From the NCBI GenBank assembly GCA_027574665.1, contig CM050652.1, positions 36,785,631 through 36,849,630 on the forward strand: DNA of 64,000 nt, given 5' to 3'. Positions 51,595-64,000 of the stretch are shown here, piece after piece. Origin of the DNA: Rhynochetos jubatus. Lineage: Eukaryota; Chordata; Aves; Eurypygiformes; Rhynochetidae. Each line of letters begins with the position of its first letter. The first letter of the stretch is position 1. The translations under genes were made by a program, and so were the position numbers. Below the pieces are notes generated by a model, which had not been told where the DNA came from, did no database searches, and worked only from the letters and a program-made list of their open reading frames with translations.

Positions 51595-51905
51595 TTTGGA
51601 TTTGTTCATTTTCAAAAGGCTGAAAAACTGGGCAAGGTGCAGAGAAGAGTACCAGGAGTGATTTGAGCATTAAAAATGCCCTGTGCAGTGAAAGACTCAG
51701 CAAGCATAATATCATAGTGGAAGAGCTTTGCACTGTGACTTGATTACACAGTGCTTAAGAGCTGTCATAGAAAGGACACATTGAGTGTTCAAGAGCTTCT
51801 CCATCACTTCATGGATAAAAAACGCAAAAGAAAAGCTGCACAAGAAAATCAAAGGGTTGGAACTCAAAGCCAGTGAAATTCAAACTAATCAACCACCTTC
51901 TGACG
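51595..51905 (+). mobile_element. Ancient, diverged CR1-like LINE fragment (ORF2 C-terminal part)
   Basis: The order of short matches follows amniote CR1 ORF2 ends: GAAAAACTGGGCAAGGTGCA, AGAGAAGAG, a block with ATGCC and GTGAAAGACTCAGCAAGC, CTTGATTACACAGTGCTTAA, AGAAAGG, and near 51862 AACTCAAAGCCAGTGAAATT followed by CAAACTAAT. Many substitutions and indels separate it from the younger copies in intron 1, so it is an old insertion. It is 5' truncated and no tail was recognised. It lies in the 5' flank of GRIP1. Confidence 0.6.
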
Positions 51906-54829
51906 GGACGATGTACTGATAGATAAAACTAGCAAAACAGTTCCCGGAAGAGCACCGTCTGCCTGGCTTTCTGGAAAACGCATTTTCAGAAAACATCAAT
52001 TACTGGACTTGCTGTAACAATAACAGGATGGATGCTGCATCGTGCTTACACGGGGGGATAACCAAACATCTTGCCTGTCTTGTCTTGCCTTAGAAAGTAT
52101 ACGAAGCAAAAGAGGAGACTGTGATGGCCTCCTGCTGGTTATATCTACTTTAAAGTACTGCTTTGAGTAAAAGAAATGGACACTATTAAAAAAATGGACT
52201 GGAAGAGTCCTCAGAGTATTTTCATCCTTAAAATATTAAGCAGATTTGCACAACAGTGAAATCTATACAAATAAGAAGTTATACAGATATAGGACTAGTT
52301 ACAAAACATGTTTTATCAAATACGTAATTAAGACTCTTAAAACAATCTTTTATAAGCAGAATTCCTTATGTGTTAGAAAAACTGCACCATTATGCTCTGA
52401 AACTGCTCCACCTTCTCCAACTGCCAACACTTCAAGAGCAGGAAAACCCTTCCGTGCAACATTCTCACCCCACATCCTTTGTCTTGTGCTGTAAAAGAAA
52501 GGACAGAATCCGGCAAAAATGCACACACAAAGTAACGTAAAATATGTTATTTACCTCAGGAAAGAAGAAAATCTGTAACATGTATGACTCAAGAAATTAT
52601 CGTGGTATTTTGCCATCGGGAACAGTTAACAAAACAAATGAAAGAAAGGTTCCTAGGCAAGAGGTTGAAGTTTGTCATGTGAGTCTCAAAAGCTAAAGGT
52701 TGATAACCTCAAGCTTGTTTTGGTGTCTCTCCTCCATGGATCATTAGTGCTTTAGTGCTGCCCTACTGCTATTCATCACACTTTTAATGGCTCCTTCTAA
52801 AATACTCTTCAAGAAGTTAGAAGTTTGGCCAGATAACATTAACACTTAGAAGACTGTATACAATACTTAGCAGGCTTTTTTCCTATGTGCCTTTTGTTTG
52901 TTTGCTTGTCTTAAATCAGAGTATCACTGCTTTAATTATTTATCTAATACTCCAACATTTTTATACAAAAACCCTCTCACACATTTCTTTTGCACCGTCA
53001 GGCATCAATTAACAACTTATCAACAGATATCAAACTTCAAGTTCTGTATTACATTTCCACTAACCAACTTGCAATTTTGCCTGGAACTTGCGTATATTTT
53101 TTAAAAACAACCCCACCTTGAATTCCTGACAAGTTCAAAGCTCTCAGGCTGGCTTTAGGGGCTTGAGAAGAGTTACAGCCCGGGCAGGTCCGAATGCCCC
53201 TGGCACCAGCTGACCATGGGATGCCTCAGCCGCAGCCCAGCTCTGCCACCCCAGCTGCCACTTCGCTCCATCTTGTCACACAGGCAAACATCTTTCTGAA
53301 GATGTTTCGCATGATTCAATGACTCTCAGGGAAAATTTCTTTTTCCCTTAAAACTTGTCTCTGCTCTCCATAGGTATCAGGGGTCTTCTTCTAATTATCC
53401 ATTGGATACAAATATGCTATACACACACATTTTTATCTTTTCTCATAACCCAGGCCTGAAATCCTTTCTGTTTGCTCTTACGTTTCAATAAGAGAAGCAG
53501 CTGTAATTTAATTAAATAGTCTTGGTGCAGTCCAACAGACATTTAAGTAGGGGCAGTTACTTTCCTGTGTCTGTGACATGCCCTTTCTTACTACAGCATT
53601 AGGAACGCCTTTTTGCAAGTATTACTGCTATTAGCGTATAGAAAACCTAACTGCCATTTGTCCACACGTGCTGGTCCCTCTATGTACCACTGCCTTCCTA
53701 GCTTTCCACTCACAGTATATCAGCATAGCTTGGATTATTTCCCCATAAATGCATATACTTCTCAAATCATATGATATTCTTCTACATATTACACATTTCT
53801 AGCTGTTTTAGAGACTAGTTAAACACATCATTATGATGTAGCTCTCCTGATCTAATCCGCTAAGTTTCTTAACAGTTAAGGAGGTTGTTAAGTCACTACT
53901 GCCTTTGTTTTCCTTGAGTCAACTCCTAGGGTTTCTTCTCAAGCAACTCATTCAGAGGTATTTTTCCTTGTTAGATCATGAGCATTTAAAATTCACCATA
54001 CACTTCAAAAGGCCCACAAATGTCCTGAAGTATTGCATCAAGTACTACTATTTCTCCCATTCACTTTGTATTATATTCCAAACTGTGACAGAGTTTATTA
54101 TTTAAATCTATACTGCTTGTTAACTATGGTCATGTTATCTTCAAAACATAAAAACCCTCTCCCTCTTTAATGTTTATTCAATATTTATTTCATTACTGAA
54201 ATTTCACAGAAACCAGCACTAAATTAAAGAGAAGATCATAGCCAAAGGTGCTTACCTCTTCCCCCCACCCCCCCTCCTAAATGCACATACTAACATATTC
54301 CATGGCATGTCGCTAGCTTTCCATTTATATTAAGGTCAAACTCTACCTAGGGCAGTGCAAACAGGCTGCACCTATAGATTCCAGAGATCTGTGTGTTCAC
54401 AGCCAGAAACAGAAAGTTAGCAATACTGTACGCTTACGTTTCTTTGAATTTGTTCATGTGTCACAGGCTTAATGAAAACCAGCTCACACAGCAATCACTG
54501 TAAAGCACTTGGGTGTTTTGCCCCCCAACATACGTTTAGGTTTGCATCACACCAGCTGCTGCACTTCAGCAATGAAAATAAACTTAGTACCACAAAGAGA
54601 GGGCTGTGTACAGATTCTCTCTATGAACTTCCTTGGAAAGAGATGCATAAACTTAATTGATCAAAAGGGAGTCACAAAAGGATGAAATATTTTGCAGAGG
54701 CATATGCTAATGGTACTGCACCAACCTCCAAGACCCACTGCCTTGGCGGAAAGGTCCATAAAACTGTTGAGTTGATGGAAATGCTCCCTAACTGCTGCTT
54801 GGAATGCAGAAACAGGATAGTAACCGTGC

Positions 54830-54848
54830 TATTTATTTATTTATTTTA
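54830..54848. repeat. (TTTA)n microsatellite
   Basis: About four tandem ATTT units. Confidence 0.8.
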
Positions 54849-57800
54849 AAAACAAGGCAAGGAGAAAGGGGCCCAGGCATTTTAACAGGAAATTAGAAAG
54901 CTAGCTGATATAAATTCACTACCTATCAAAGCTTTAACAGCCCAAGTTCCCCTCCCCCTGCTCCCCATTCCCGATTTCTCATCTGCATCCGAACACTCAC
55001 GCTGCTGCTAATGGATAAAAATGGAAACAAATGTATGCAACAAATCACAGTGGGCTCATGTGCCAGCTTCCCCCTTCTGATTCATGAGACCCAGATATTT
55101 ATACTGCTGCTATGTATTAAAATCAACGTTCTGCCTCTTCATTATTGTCATTATTTCTCTTTCACTTCACAAGTTTGCTTCCCTTCAGAGTGTTGCCTGA
55201 CCAGCTTGTCAGGACATATTTAAATCAGGTTTTTGTGCACATACGTGTGTGCCATGCATCTGGATGCCACCTCATTACCATCTGAATTCATATCACTTCT
55301 GCCAGGGCGCAGAATCGCAGGGGTAAAAATCATGTCAAATGACAGAAGATTACAGCCATCCGTCTCCATCATTTAAAAATCTGAAGTAACTGCAGATTTT
55401 GCCATCAGCTCGTTTCATACCTGATACGAAAACCTAAATAAAGATTGAATGCAGCACTTTCCGTGATGCATGAAGACGCAATGCAGCTCAAGCAGAAGGC
55501 ATTAAAGATTCATCCTCGACTTGGTCAGAACTGGGGCTTCAAGCTGCTTGTGTCAACATCGCCTACTGCACCTGAGGCTCACCTTCAGGTCATGGGGAAT
55601 AAACCCTAATAGTGCAGGCTGTTAACAGAGAATTCAGGCCACCAGAGCCGACTGAGTGGTAAAGTTACTCTTTGGGAGGAAGAAGCCCTACCTAGAGCAA
55701 ATGCAACCGAGACAGCCCAGCAATTGCTGTCGCTGACTACTGGGCTCCAGGTCAGAGAAGCTCTGCTGGTACTGCAGTCGAGCAACAAGGATGCCGAATC
55801 CTGCATTAACGCCAGATGCACACTAGAGGAAACGGGTGAGGCTGCAGGAAGTTAAGACGCACAATCCTAGTGTAGTATAAAGAAACGGAGTGTAAAAGAA
55901 ATACATAAATAGCAAACCTCTGCTTGCTTTCATTCTGATACGAAAAACCGCTGAAAAAGGAAATATCTTCCTTAAGTTGTACGTAACGCAGGTGCCCACT
56001 GCACTCCCCACCAGACAACGTGCCAGTGTCTTCATTTTTTGCTTTTAATTAGAAGCACAGCATTCTCCTAAGAGGTGTTTCATTTATGCCAATTCACATC
56101 TTACTGGCATGAAGACAAGCCTACAGCTACATTTTCACACGAGGCTTCAGTGAGGACGCTAAATTTTCTCCAAAATGTTAAAAAAAATCCCCCAAACTCT
56201 AAAAATAATAATCCGTGTTTACACACCCCCACACAGAGGCAGCACATCTTCCACTGACATGCTTATTTCAGGCTGTGGATTTTAAGGCCGTTGACCTATG
56301 AAAAGGTGATGACCAAGGACTCCTCACTCGGTGGGTCTCTGAGGGGTGCGTAACTGCCTTTTGTGGGGGGCATGGTGCTGCATTTGCCGCTGGCCTCTGC
56401 CCAGGCATTTTAAATTGACACGTTTGAGCTGAGCCTGCACAGATGTAGGCAAATCTTTTCCCTGCAGATATTAGAAGGACTACATATTGAATTTACTACT
56501 TCAAGATGCTATCACCAAAAGCAGAGAGGAAAACTAAGCAATTTTCATAAATTTCGAAGTACTTCATTTATATGCATTTTGTCTGTTCTCTACTAGTCGG
56601 TTCTGACTTTTCTGATAAACGCACATATATAACCTCAACTGCAAAATACAAAACCCTTTACATAAAGCATCTGGGTCCCCTGTCAACACTACATATATTT
56701 TAAAAAAATAAAGCCTGGGTACAAACCCTATATTAACAGTATCGCTTTAAGATCTGAGCAGAGGTAAACTCAAGTACTCTCATCGGAACTCCTGGCCTTA
56801 CTCTCTGACGTAACATCTGGAAGCCTGTATGAATAAACCTATTCACTGATATCTTCTCTTAAAGGCTTGAGTTTACAACATAAAGCTGTCATGCAATAGG
56901 CTCCAGTGCTGTGATGATCAGAAGCACAACAGATGTCTCATCCAGAATTTGTAGTTTGGATCCTTGGTAGGATCCAAAGCCTAAAGGCCCTTGTTCTCTC
57001 TTTCAGCTCTTTAAGCCAAAAATGGAGCTGGAACAGGGGTAGGACCATATTGAAATGCCTGCATGGAGTCTGGTGTTCAACCCCACAGAGAGCTGCAAAC
57101 CAAAAGACGACTACCCACTCACCCTGAGCAGAAACAAAGACAGAAGAGAAAATGGCAGAAAGGACTATAAAGATTCGCTTTTTTATCAGAGTCATTAATA
57201 TTCAGTTTATTCCACATGAAACATTCGTTTCAAGGGACTGAATAGCTCAGAAGATTGACTTTGATTTTGGGAGGCTTTCATTCGTAAGCTGTCAGTTTGG
57301 ATCCAGCTGAGGGAGGTACTGATGGATGGTTTCTAATATCTGAGAGTTGCTTAGCGGCGCATGACAAATGACAAAGCAGTTGCAGAGTGAGTTATATAGT
57401 GAGTCAGCAGTCCTTTCCCAGAAGGTTCAATACTAATTAAGAGGCAACTCAACACCCTTTGTGTAAGGCGGCTCGGAAACTTCTGCCCAGATATCACAAA
57501 CAAATCACAACTGATCTAAACACCTTTAAGTTTCAGCATAGAAATAAATAACAGTTACAAGCTACATCGTCATGCATCCTTCAATACCCTTGTTACGTTT
57601 TTACTGGAACAGTACATTTAGTATACTTATATGATGCCTGACTAACAAAAAGTCACTTTTTGTTCGCTGAAAAATCCTACCAGTGTTGAGAAGTTTGCCT
57701 TTTATTTAAAATAGCACTTTGGTGGACAGGCTCCTTCTCAAGTCCATCATCCCAATCAATAAGCACAGTCGTATGCTAAGCAGGACTAAGGACAAGGTCC

Positions 57801-59990
57801 TGCAGGAAGGCACTGAGCCATGGCTAGTGTGAGGCTCACCTCCTCCTGGCTCCCTGGACAAGATAGTTCCAGCTGGGAGCAAGGCCCACCTTTGGCTCTG
57901 AAAGAAAACTCTGCCATTAGCAATGGTTTTGAATGATGTCTCATATCACATCCCTTCCTCTCCACTTAACGTTATGCTGAGGCCAACAAGCTCATTTCAG
58001 TCCCATCCAACAAACAGAGACTGCCAAAAAAGAATAAGGCTTTTTCTCTCCCCCTTTTCTTTCCCCGTTGCACTGGTTGCACAGTGAGTGATGAGTAGGA
58101 ATGACAGACACCCACAACCTCACCCTCAGTCTCTTGTGAAGAATTGTCTCCTATTTTAATTCATGCCAGCTCTGCCTTAGCCACAGTTTACCTGCCATAA
58201 GTGCTTCAAGCATTGAAATATCCATCCTAGGTGGCACCAGTTTCTGATCCTTATTTTTTATTGAACAACAAAGTTCCATGGAAGGACTCATGTAAAGCTT
58301 GTGCTGTGCATTTACCAGCACAAAGAAAATTGCATTTCAGGGATGGGACGTATACAATTGCAAGGAAATGAGTTAGAGCAAAATGGCAGTAAGAATTAAT
58401 GTAATGAACAACAGCCTCAATTTAAAGTCACAATAACAATGAAGGCTAAGATACAATATGATGCACACTAATCACCTTCTCAAAATCTCAGTACAGAGCT
58501 GTTTTAGACACAGGAAGTCATCTTCTGAAAAAGCTAATGAATCATTTAGTTAACATGGAAAGGTCATGCCTTTGATCAATAGGATCTAAGAATTGCAATT
58601 AAGCAGAAGACCCATATCATATAGACTTCACAAAAGGCTGTGGTGTTTTAGGAAATTGCTCTATTTGGTTTTGGTTTGGGGTTCTTTTTTAATACTATGA
58701 AAAGGTGTTTTGGGTTTAAGTTTTTTTTAAAATTTGTTTTTACGAGTGTTTTTTTGGTTCCATTTTTTGCATAATATTTAAAACATCTCCCTGCATAGGT
58801 GACAAAATCTACAGTTCTTTCTTTCCTTTCTTCATCTACCTGCTTGGAAACCATGTTTCATTCATGAGTGGGAAGAACATGTTAGTTTAGTCAATAATGA
58901 ACCAACTTTTAAAAAAAGCAGCCACAAAACAATAAGGAACTGAGTAAGACCCAATATGAAACTCAAAAAAAAGAGTTACGTAAAAGTAGCTCTTGTAAAT
59001 TTTACTATACCAAAAATGAGTCTCTCACTACTTTTTAAACTTGGCCACAAAAAGTTTTTTCTAAGACTGAAAGCATACTTTTTTTTGTTTTTTACACTTG
59101 TCTCTATTGAAGAGTTATAATAGCTCACATCTCAGGAGAAAAAGCAATTCAGTGGATTGTTAAATTTATCACCGTATAAATCCTCTTCACAGCATTTTTT
59201 CCTGGTTTTCAAGGTTAAGAGCTGTTTCCCAGGCTCCTCTGCTACCTTAAGATTATTAAACAAGTGTCATAAAAGAAGGTTTTGATTTTGTAAGAGATTA
59301 AAAGGAAGTTTCCTTTCATACCTTTAACACTCGACGTGCTACAGTATATACACTCAACATTAGAGTATTGGTGAACCTGACGCAAACTAAAATCCCTGAT
59401 GATGCAGCAGCTTTCTTCGCTCCGTGCAGGGTACAAGAGGCAAGCTTTCAGGGAAGGCAGCTGTATTTTATTTCATGCATCATGAACAATTTTGGGGCAA
59501 CACCTAGTCATTTTAAGTTTAGTCAGGTCCTTACATCTTTTGGACTTGCTTAAATGAAGCTGTCCTCCTCCAGTGTCACATCTCTCTTCTCCTCACTTTC
59601 AGTTCATTGAAGGAGCACTGGAGGAAAACACACCTGGATGTTTCGGCACTGAGCGTTTAGCAGAAAGACTGAATAAACCCAAGGACGCTCCACGTTTGAA
59701 AACAGAAATGGAGAAGGCTGGAAATCCTCTCTAATTGTGAACTGGCTTTTGAAAACCCCTCAGAGACGGCTCTGTCACTGCCAAACACACTGTTTCTCTC
59801 CTGGCACAGACTGGTGAATAACTGCCACAGGATGGGTTCCTTACCCTGGCTTGAAGGCCTGTGATGAGCTCATGTTTTACCTCCCCCAGGCCTAAGACAT
59901 GGTGTGCTCGGCAACAGCACTGCTGGGTTTGAAGTGACACTGCCATCAGATGGCAAAGCAGTGACTGGGAGACAAAACGAGTAACCAATA

Positions 59991-60029
59991 CACACAAAAA
60001 AACCAAAAACAAAACCAAAAACAAACCCA
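59991..60029. repeat. A/C-only low-complexity tract
   Basis: About 39 bases of only A and C in AAAAACC-like units, adjacent to the CR1 3' end that begins near 60088. It mirrors the composition of the G/T tracts at 17.4 and 61.4 kb. Confidence 0.8.
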
Positions 60030-60087
60030 TTGGTTTAAATTGCATAAAGATTAACAGGAATTTTTTTCCAATAAAATGGTTATCAGG

Positions 60088-60250
60088 CATTGAAACAGGC
60101 AGCCCAGGGAACCGATTGGGTCACCATCTCTGGAGATATTTAAGAGGCATGTAGATGTGGTGCTTAGGGACATGGTTTAGTGGTGGACTTTGCAGTGTTG
60201 GTTGGACTCAATGCTCTTAAATGTCTTTTCCAACCTAAACAATTCTATGA
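60088..60250 (+). mobile_element. CR1 LINE 3' end
   Basis: The segment runs from GAAACAGGCAGCCCAGGGAA through the typical CR1 block with GAGATATTTAAGAGGCATGT and GTTGGACTCAATGCTCTTAA to TTTTCCAACCTAAACAATTC and TATGA. This is a 5'-truncated CR1 copy of an older subfamily whose 3' UTR differs from the copies at 18 and 26 kb. Confidence 0.85.
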
Positions 60251-63200
60251 AAACATAATGGAGACTATTTTACTTATGCTAAAGCAGCACTTAGGTGGTC
60301 TTTTTGAAATTAGACAGCTTGTTCCCAAATACCTCTGGAAAAAGAGGAAAAAAAACAACCCACAAAACCCCCAGAAGACAAAGTCACAAATGTGGAACAA
60401 CTGCAACCTTTTGGCCCTAAGATGACCATGCTCCTCTCTCAACCAGAAGGTGGAGAAGAGATGATGTTGTCTGGGAGTTTAAAGCCAGATCTGCTCAGCA
60501 GACAGGGAACAGTCTCCCTCCTCTGTTCAATCTGAAAGATCTTCCAACTTGTGAAGAGCAAGAGATGTTCAGTCTGGGCGTTAGGAACATGTAAGACGTG
60601 CCACAACCTCCTTGGTCCCAAGATCTAGCCACCTGCTTCGGCCAATGCACCGAGCAACCTCTGTCTTGTCCTTCCTTTACAGGCACCTCACAGACTGGGA
60701 GGCACAGATACGGTGCCACTGGCTGCAGCGGCTCTTCCTCTGCCATGGGATGTCCTCCCATAGCCAACCCTTCATAGATGCTTCCAGAAATGTATCTGCT
60801 CCCATACACATGCCCCAAGCTCTGTTTCAAGTCTTAAATAGCGTGAAAAAAAATGAGAGAGACACAGCTTTCCTCCTTACCATTTGCTCCTACCAGAGCT
60901 TCAGAGCCAAGGGAATGGAGCTGCCTCCAGCCCCCTGCCCCCAAGACTGGAGAACAAAGATCCAGCCCCTGGGACTGGCTACCTCACCACCAACCCCTTC
61001 ATCTTCCCACCAAAGTCCCTAGGGCAGATTAGTAAGAGCTGGCCACCACACACCATGCCCCACCCCTGCAGCCCACTGCTGCCTTCCGCTTCCTGAGCCG
61101 AAACTCAGGATCCTCCCTTATGCTGCACCACGCACTTCTCCATTGCTCTGCAGAGCATCAGATTCAGTGGCAATGGCAAAAACAAGCTTTTACCCTTAAT
61201 TGTCATAACCTGTCATTCTGCCTTACCTACTGCAGCACCGAGAGGTTGTTTTAAGTGGCAGAACAACAAGCACTTAGGACTCGTAAAACAATAATTAATA
61301 ATGGCCGCCTCATTAAGTTCACAAATACTACTAGAGAGAAGAAAATTGGCAGAAATGTTAGAAAAGGCAATTTAAATGCTTAGGGGTTCGGCATCGGGGC
61401 TTACTGTGACAATGTTCTTTTAAAGACCAGGATGGGCATGTTTGGTTGTTTTTTGTGGGGTTTTTTTTGTTTCTGTTTTTGTTTTTTGTTAAGTGGAGTT
61501 TCCTGCATGGTTTAAAAAAGCTTTTCTACAAACAGAATTGAGTAACAAAGAAAAAAGTCTCTATTTTGCTAAATCCTTAGATATTACCAAAATTACAGCA
61601 AAACGGTGAAAACAGTCACCTTGCCTGATGTGTCTGCAACAAGGTGATATTTATTCAAATACTCCCCTCCTATTCAAAAGTGAAACGTGGTAACACTGGT
61701 GCGTATATTCATCTTTTTTTAAATCTGTATGCACAAATCCCTATCAGGATTTTCTCAATAGAAAATACATGTCTGCAGCAAAGGAAAGGATGAGTACGTA
61801 CGCACATATAGTAGAGCACACGCACCTCTAGGCCCGCACATAAGCACAAGAACTCCCTGTGCTGAGTCCCAGATCAGTGTCCATTGACTCCCTCTCCTGG
61901 CAAGAGCTGCCACTTTCCTCTTCCAAAAAAATAACTACATTTTTACTGGCTTTGTAACTTCTGTCCAAAACTGCAAAATGAGAGGCTTACGCTCGTTAAA
62001 CTACTTTGAAAGGTGGGGTGGGGGAAGACATAAAAGCAGTAAAGTACTCCAAAAGGCAATCCAGAACATGAATACCACTTTGCAGTGCACATTGGCCACC
62101 AAGAGAACTTAGAAACTAAGCAGCTTCCTACCAAATTCCAAATAGGCCCAGAATAAGTATCCAGTATTCATTTTAATTGCAGTTTGCACAGTAACATCCA
62201 TGGAAATGAAAACTCTATTTGCTCTTTGCTCCATGAAAACTTTCAGATTTTCTTATTAAAGCCAGCCTTAAAACAAATAATGTAAGATTCATGAAATAAG
62301 TACATTGCATTTAAAATATTTATGGAATTCTCTAAAAAAAGAAAATCACTAGTTGTGCTTTACCCTGAAACTTGAAAGGCGAGAGGCTGCATATGCATGA
62401 GTGAGCCTGAAGGGCTGCAAAGCCTCCCCCAGCCCTACCCCCAGCCTGCCTTTACTCTCCCGTGGATTAAGGGAACAGCTGAGAGGGGTGACCAGCCTGT
62501 TATATTTTTGGCTAGGTGAATTACAGAGACAGGCCTGTTATTTACTCCATCTCTGCTCTTTAACAAACAAACAAAATTCTTGCAACCTGCCTCTCATTTT
62601 AAACATGTGAATTGTTGATCTATTGGAGTTTTTTTTCTGGCTGACATCGCAACATTTCATGGAAATTTGACAGGCTCACACTATTTCCAAAAATATGAGC
62701 ATCCAACAAAACCCGTTATAGACAAATTTAGAAAAGTTTGGGGAGAGAAGGCGAACGTGCATGAAAGCCTCTTTTAATGCTTCCCATCCACTCACATCCC
62801 CTGCACTCGGCTGCTAGCATGAGGCACAGCATGCAGCGTACAGGAGACCTGGTAGCTGAGGTGCCTTGCCAGGGTCTCCAGAGACACAACTGCATCCTGT
62901 TGTACCGACAGTACTACAGGGAAAGTGGCACAAAACAGCTGTCGGAAATCAGAAAGGACAGGGACCCTTCCTGGGCAATCGCTACAAGCTTGAGGAGGAG
63001 CCCCATAGCCCCCAACCCCTTTATCACTCCCACACAGCACCCAGCTGCTTCAAGACAAATGCACGGGAAAAAAAAGAGAGACCCTGTAAGTTTCTTGAGC
63101 AAAAATAAATCCAACTTCCACAGGCAAAAGAGTGTAGCCTCTCTACACTTCAAATGCGGTGAGTGTGGGCCAAAGAAGCACGTGTGGGGATGTGTGAGTG

Positions 63201-64000
63201 ATGTCCTCGTGGAGAGGTGTTCCTATAAGCATGACTGTTAAACATTCCAAAAGACGTTCCAAAGTCACCACTTCTTGTGGGTCAAGAGGTAACAAGTCAC
63301 CAACTGAAGGCATTGCAAAGTATGTCAAACAGAGGGACATCTTCCTTCATCCCAACAGATTATGTGTTGGATTGGCTGTACAAGGATGGCCAACAACCAC
63401 GTCTGGAAATGTGCAGGCTGGCCGAGTGCGTGAGATCTGGAGACTGCCAACCCCTGCAGCTACCAGACCACCACGTCTAGATGCGTACACCTCCCTGTCA
63501 GGGGCACAAGCCTCTGCCAGACACACTGACCTGGGACCACGCCTACAGCTACAAAGCTGCATGTGCACTGCCATGCTGCTGCAACAACCCCACCATCCCT
63601 AAAGGATGGAAAATTACCTTCTCTTTTGAAGTAAAAACAGACTCTGTGTAAAGACAGGAGTCCAAGTGCTAGACCTGTCTAAGAGTTCTACAAGCCTCTA
63701 CTTATTAGAAGATAAACTTTGAGGTAGCAACAGAGGTACATAAGAAGACAGACATTAAGATGATAAAGAAACTGAAATATTTTATGGCTATTTTCAGTAA
63801 GCTGTTTTAAAGCTCTCTTTCAGTGTTTCCCAAAGTATCTTTCTGAAAAATTTATTTAGTATGCTAAAGTAATTATATAGTTAACAACTATCCACAGGCC
63901 TCTACTACCACCAACACCCAAGGAATCACTAGTTTCACACTGTTTATATAACATCCCTCACATCTAAACACACAAACTTTCATCTGTTCACTTGGTGATT
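60251..64000. other. 5' flank of GRIP1; no confirmed gene, possible regulatory elements
   Basis: Contains a G/T-rich tract and two TAAT/TGTCA-rich candidate non-coding elements (about 61150-61400 and 62180-62720). Several overlapping short frames occur on both strands at about 62780-63600, where the base composition is more even, but none resembles a known protein. Confidence 0.45.
61440..61491. repeat. G/T-rich low-complexity tract
   Basis: About 50 bases almost entirely of G and T, with one GGGG run. It resembles the longer tract at 17391-17496. Confidence 0.75.

Larger units (their letters stand above)
51906..60087. other. 5' flank of GRIP1; no confirmed gene, possible regulatory elements
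   Basis: Mostly unremarkable AT-rich DNA. The interval 54940-55520 is rich in homeodomain-like and TGTCA/TGACA words without repeats. Next to it, minus-strand AAG|GTGAGC at 55583/55582 is a strong donor-like site. A T/G-rich patch lies at about 58665-58762. Confidence 0.45.

Noticed and set aside
1-64000. CRISPR arrays, prokaryotic operons, endogenous retroviruses, rRNA or tRNA genes
   Set aside because: No regular spaced repeats, paired LTRs, retroviral-type frames or RNA gene signatures were seen on either strand.

Overview
The window is vertebrate nuclear DNA, almost certainly from a bird. The evidence is several CR1 LINE fragments, including the typical avian 3' end (GGTTTGGGTTGGAAGGGACC in reverse orientation, with octamer tails of the ATTCTATG type), an AT-rich non-coding background, and a single small CpG-rich promoter-like island. 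The CR1 subtypes look neoavian, but the species cannot be fixed from the sequence. There are no operons, no RNA genes I can recognise, and no CRISPR-like arrays.

The only protein-coding exon I can defend is at 42204-42258 on the minus strand. It encodes MIAVSFKCRCQILRRLAK and then a strong splice donor (AAAG|GTAACG) in phase 1. This matches the N-terminus of GRIP1, the seven-PDZ-domain scaffold that binds AMPA-receptor GluA2/3 tails and FRAS1/FREM2. The exon lies in a CpG-rich segment (about 42060-42710). Its 5' leader carries a GGT trinucleotide repeat and two upstream ORFs, the second overlapping the GRIP1 start as ATGA.

Layout: positions 1-42203 are the beginning of GRIP1 intron 1, read leftwards. 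I found no further GRIP1 exon there, which fits the very long first introns of this gene. The intron contains CR1 remnants at about 12574-12895, 18086-18294, 21978-23300, 25844-26273, 36401-36515 and 39380-39424, a possible old one at 19437-19485, a pure G/T tract at 17391-17496, and a pair of perfect hairpins at 26363-26432. Positions 42711-64000 are the 5' flank of GRIP1. It holds an ancient CR1 copy (51595-51905), another CR1 3' end (60088-60250), an unexplained 212-codon hydrophobic ORF (44987-45625, minus), and a few TAAT/TGTCA-rich stretches near 55 kb and 61-62.7 kb that look like conserved non-coding elements, although conservation could not be tested.

I did not find a convincing new biological system. 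The best leads are the GRIP1 leader architecture (uORFs plus GGT repeat), the 212-codon ORF, the paired hairpins, and the candidate enhancers in the 5' flank.
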